This document shows, piece after piece, positions 62,671-64,000 of a DNA stretch of 64,000 bases. The stretch covers positions 682,001 through 746,000 of the forward strand of contig JAHBVC010000001.1 of the NCBI GenBank assembly GCA_019637755.1. Reading direction: 5' to 3'. The notes beneath the pieces are model-generated. The model saw only the letters and a list, made by a program, of their open reading frames with translations, did no database searches and was not told the origin of the DNA. This DNA is from Anaerolineales bacterium. Its GTDB lineage: Bacteria > Chloroflexota > Anaerolineae > Anaerolineales > UBA11579. Both the position numbers and the translations under genes were made by a program. Every line of letters begins with the position of its first letter. The stretch's first letter is position 1.

Positions 62671-63990
62671 GTGAAATTTTCTGAGTTCAACCTTGATTCG
62701 CGCCTGTCGAAGGGCATTCAACGCGCCGGCTACACGCAGCCCACGCCGATCCAGGAACAGGCCATCCCCGTAGCGCTTGAAGGCTACGACATCATCGGCA
62801 CGGCGCAAACCGGCACCGGCAAGACCGCAGCCTTCGTGCTGCCGATCCTGAACAAGCTGCTGGATGGGCCGCGCAACCAATCGCGCGCCCTGATCGTGAC
62901 GCCGACGCGTGAGCTGGCCGAACAAATTCGCGAAACCATCGTCACCCTGGCCAGCGGCACCAGCCTGCGCTGCGTCACGGTGTATGGCGGCGTGGGTTCG
63001 CGCCCACAGATCGAAGCGCTGCGCCGCGGCGCTGAGATCATCGTGGCCTGCCCCGGCCGCCTGCTCGATCTGGCCAACCAGAACGCGGCGCGCCTGAACC
63101 GCATCGAGATGCTGGTGCTGGATGAAGCCGATCGCATGTTTGATATGGGCTTTCTACCAGATGTGAAGCGCATCATCCAGCTCTTGCCACCCAAGCGCCA
63201 GAACATGCTGTTCTCGGCCACCTTCCCCAAAGAGGTCGAGGACCTGGCAAAGAGCTTGCTGCACAATCCCAAGCGTGTGGCTGTGGGCATCAGTGCCCCG
63301 GCCAACACGGTAGCCCATTCGCTGTACCCGCTGCCGCGCCACTTGAAGACGCAAATGCTGCTGGAGATGCTCAAGCGCTCGGATGCCGAGTCAGTGCTGG
63401 TATTCACGCGCACCAAGCACCGCGCACAGAAAGTAACGCGCCAACTGGAGCGCGAAGGCTTCATGGCCACCGCGCTGCACGGTAACCGCACGCAGAGCCA
63501 GCGCCAGTCAGCGCTTAAGGGCTTCCGCGATGGCCGCTACCAGGTAATGGTAGCGACTGATATTGCCGCCCGCGGCCTGGATATCGAGAGCATCAAGCTG
63601 GTGGTCAATTATGACATGCCGGATACTACGGATGCCTACATCCACCGTATCGGCCGCACCGGCCGCGCTCAGCGCACCGGCGAAGCCTTTACGCTGGTAG
63701 TAAATGAGGATGACCGTGACATGCTGCGCGCCCTGGAGCGCGTGATGGGCAAGATCGAGACCCGCAAGCTGGATGGCTTCGATTACAGCGCCAAGGCCGC
63801 CCCCGAAGTGGTGGCCGCCAATCAGCCGCGCGTCAAGCCCAGCGCCGCCCCGCAAGGCCGCCGGCCCAGCCCGGCGCCACAGGGACGCAAGCCGAGCCCC
63901 GCCCCGCAGAACCGCCCGGGCCGTTCACGCTCGGCGCGCAAACACCGCGAGAACGACCAGTACGCCAAGCGGCTGGCTTCCTACAAGTAA
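62671..63990 (+). CDS. DEAD-box RNA helicase
   Basis: A 439-residue ATP-dependent RNA helicase. In order: Q motif (YTQPTPIQEQAIP), Walker A AQTGTGKTAAF, PTRELAEQI, DEAD (VLDEADRMFDMGFLPD), SAT (FSATFP), then VFTRTKHRA, TDIAARGLDI and HRIGRTGR. The C-terminal tail (about 385-439) is basic and repetitive (RPSPAPQGR, KPSPAPQNR), as in RhlE-type helicases where it binds RNA. The GTG start at 62671 has AAAGGA upstream. RhlE-like is the nearest type. Eleven bases after the stop the window ends in what looks like the first arm of a terminator. Confidence 0.95.
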   Translation: MKFSEFNLDSRLSKGIQRAGYTQPTPIQEQAIPVALEGYDIIGTAQTGTGKTAAFVLPILNKLLDGPRNQSRALIVTPTRELAEQIRETIVTLASGTSLRCVTVYGGVGSRPQIEALRRGAEIIVACPGRLLDLANQNAARLNRIEMLVLDEADRMFDMGFLPDVKRIIQLLPPKRQNMLFSATFPKEVEDLAKSLLHNPKRVAVGISAPANTVAHSLYPLPRHLKTQMLLEMLKRSDAESVLVFTRTKHRAQKVTRQLEREGFMATALHGNRTQSQRQSALKGFRDGRYQVMVATDIAARGLDIESIKLVVNYDMPDTTDAYIHRIGRTGRAQRTGEAFTLVVNEDDRDMLRALERVMGKIETRKLDGFDYSAKAAPEVVAANQPRVKPSAAPQGRRPSPAPQGRKPSPAPQNRPGRSRSARKHRENDQYAKRLASYK

Positions 63991-64000
63991 AAAACGGCTC

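Overview
The window looks like a chromosomal segment of a Chloroflexota bacterium, most likely an Anaerolineae-type lineage. This is inferred from gene content and style, not from a marker gene: a glutamate synthase split over three genes, a histidine kinase with a degenerate H-box of a type I associate with this phylum, an archaeal/thermophile-length S-adenosylhomocysteine hydrolase, GC-rich coding sequence, many promoters that abut the start codon, and intergenic spaces full of imperfect palindromic repeats. The gene set is mainly housekeeping and no phage or transposase is visible.

Layout. 1-862: end of an Ig-like (NBR1-type) protein and a YbaK-type deacylase. 862-2040: six tandem copies of a palindromic repeat. 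2040-4349: ahcY and an adenosine-kinase-like PfkB protein (methyl-cycle salvage). 4683-7290: a small membrane protein, an AT-rich pair of zinc-ribbon/J-domain genes, and a hicB locus with a duplicated enolase 3' end. 7293-12661: eno, a GIY-YIG protein, pyrG, a roadblock protein and a 5'-3' exonuclease. 12692-18298: an HXXEE membrane protein, a small membrane protein, pth and mfd. 18344-26400: yceI, an SDR, a gluconokinase, a glycosyltransferase, tRNA-fMet, an FtsB-like protein, an LCP protein, a histidine-kinase-like protein, tRNA-Leu(CAG) and a membrane protein. 26401-27350: a second repeat array. 27351-33140: glutamate synthase operon behind a long structured leader. 33189-45788: HD-GYP, MurJ, two DNA alkylation repair genes, an RpiB-like protein, an S41 protease, a PGDH-like dehydrogenase, an M32 carboxypeptidase, a response regulator, an ICDH-like enzyme and a lipoprotein. 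45793-51133: site-2 protease, DUF951, rsmI, phosphoglucose/phosphomannose isomerase and an MBOAT/SGNH pair. 51140-56094: a minus-strand cell-surface group (membrane protein, thiolase, two methyltransferases, Dpm1-like transferase). 56149-63990: EamA transporter, DapA-like lyase, LacI regulator with a divergent FAD oxidoreductase, an Mrr-like nuclease flanked by a copy of the oxidoreductase 3' end, a Gpi18-like mannosyltransferase and a DEAD-box helicase.

Four features stand out. (1) At least thirteen genes have a TANNNT -10 hexamer ending 6-7 bases before ATG, implying leaderless mRNAs. (2) Two accessory genes (hicB after eno, the Mrr-like gene after the FAD oxidoreductase) are followed by a divergent second copy of the preceding gene's 3' end, as if 3' ends act as capture sites for small cargo genes. 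(3) About 400 bases of densely structured RNA ending in an intrinsic terminator precede the glutamate synthase operon and match no riboswitch class I can name with confidence. (4) Two tandem arrays and several solo copies of palindromic repeats share the same end sequences.
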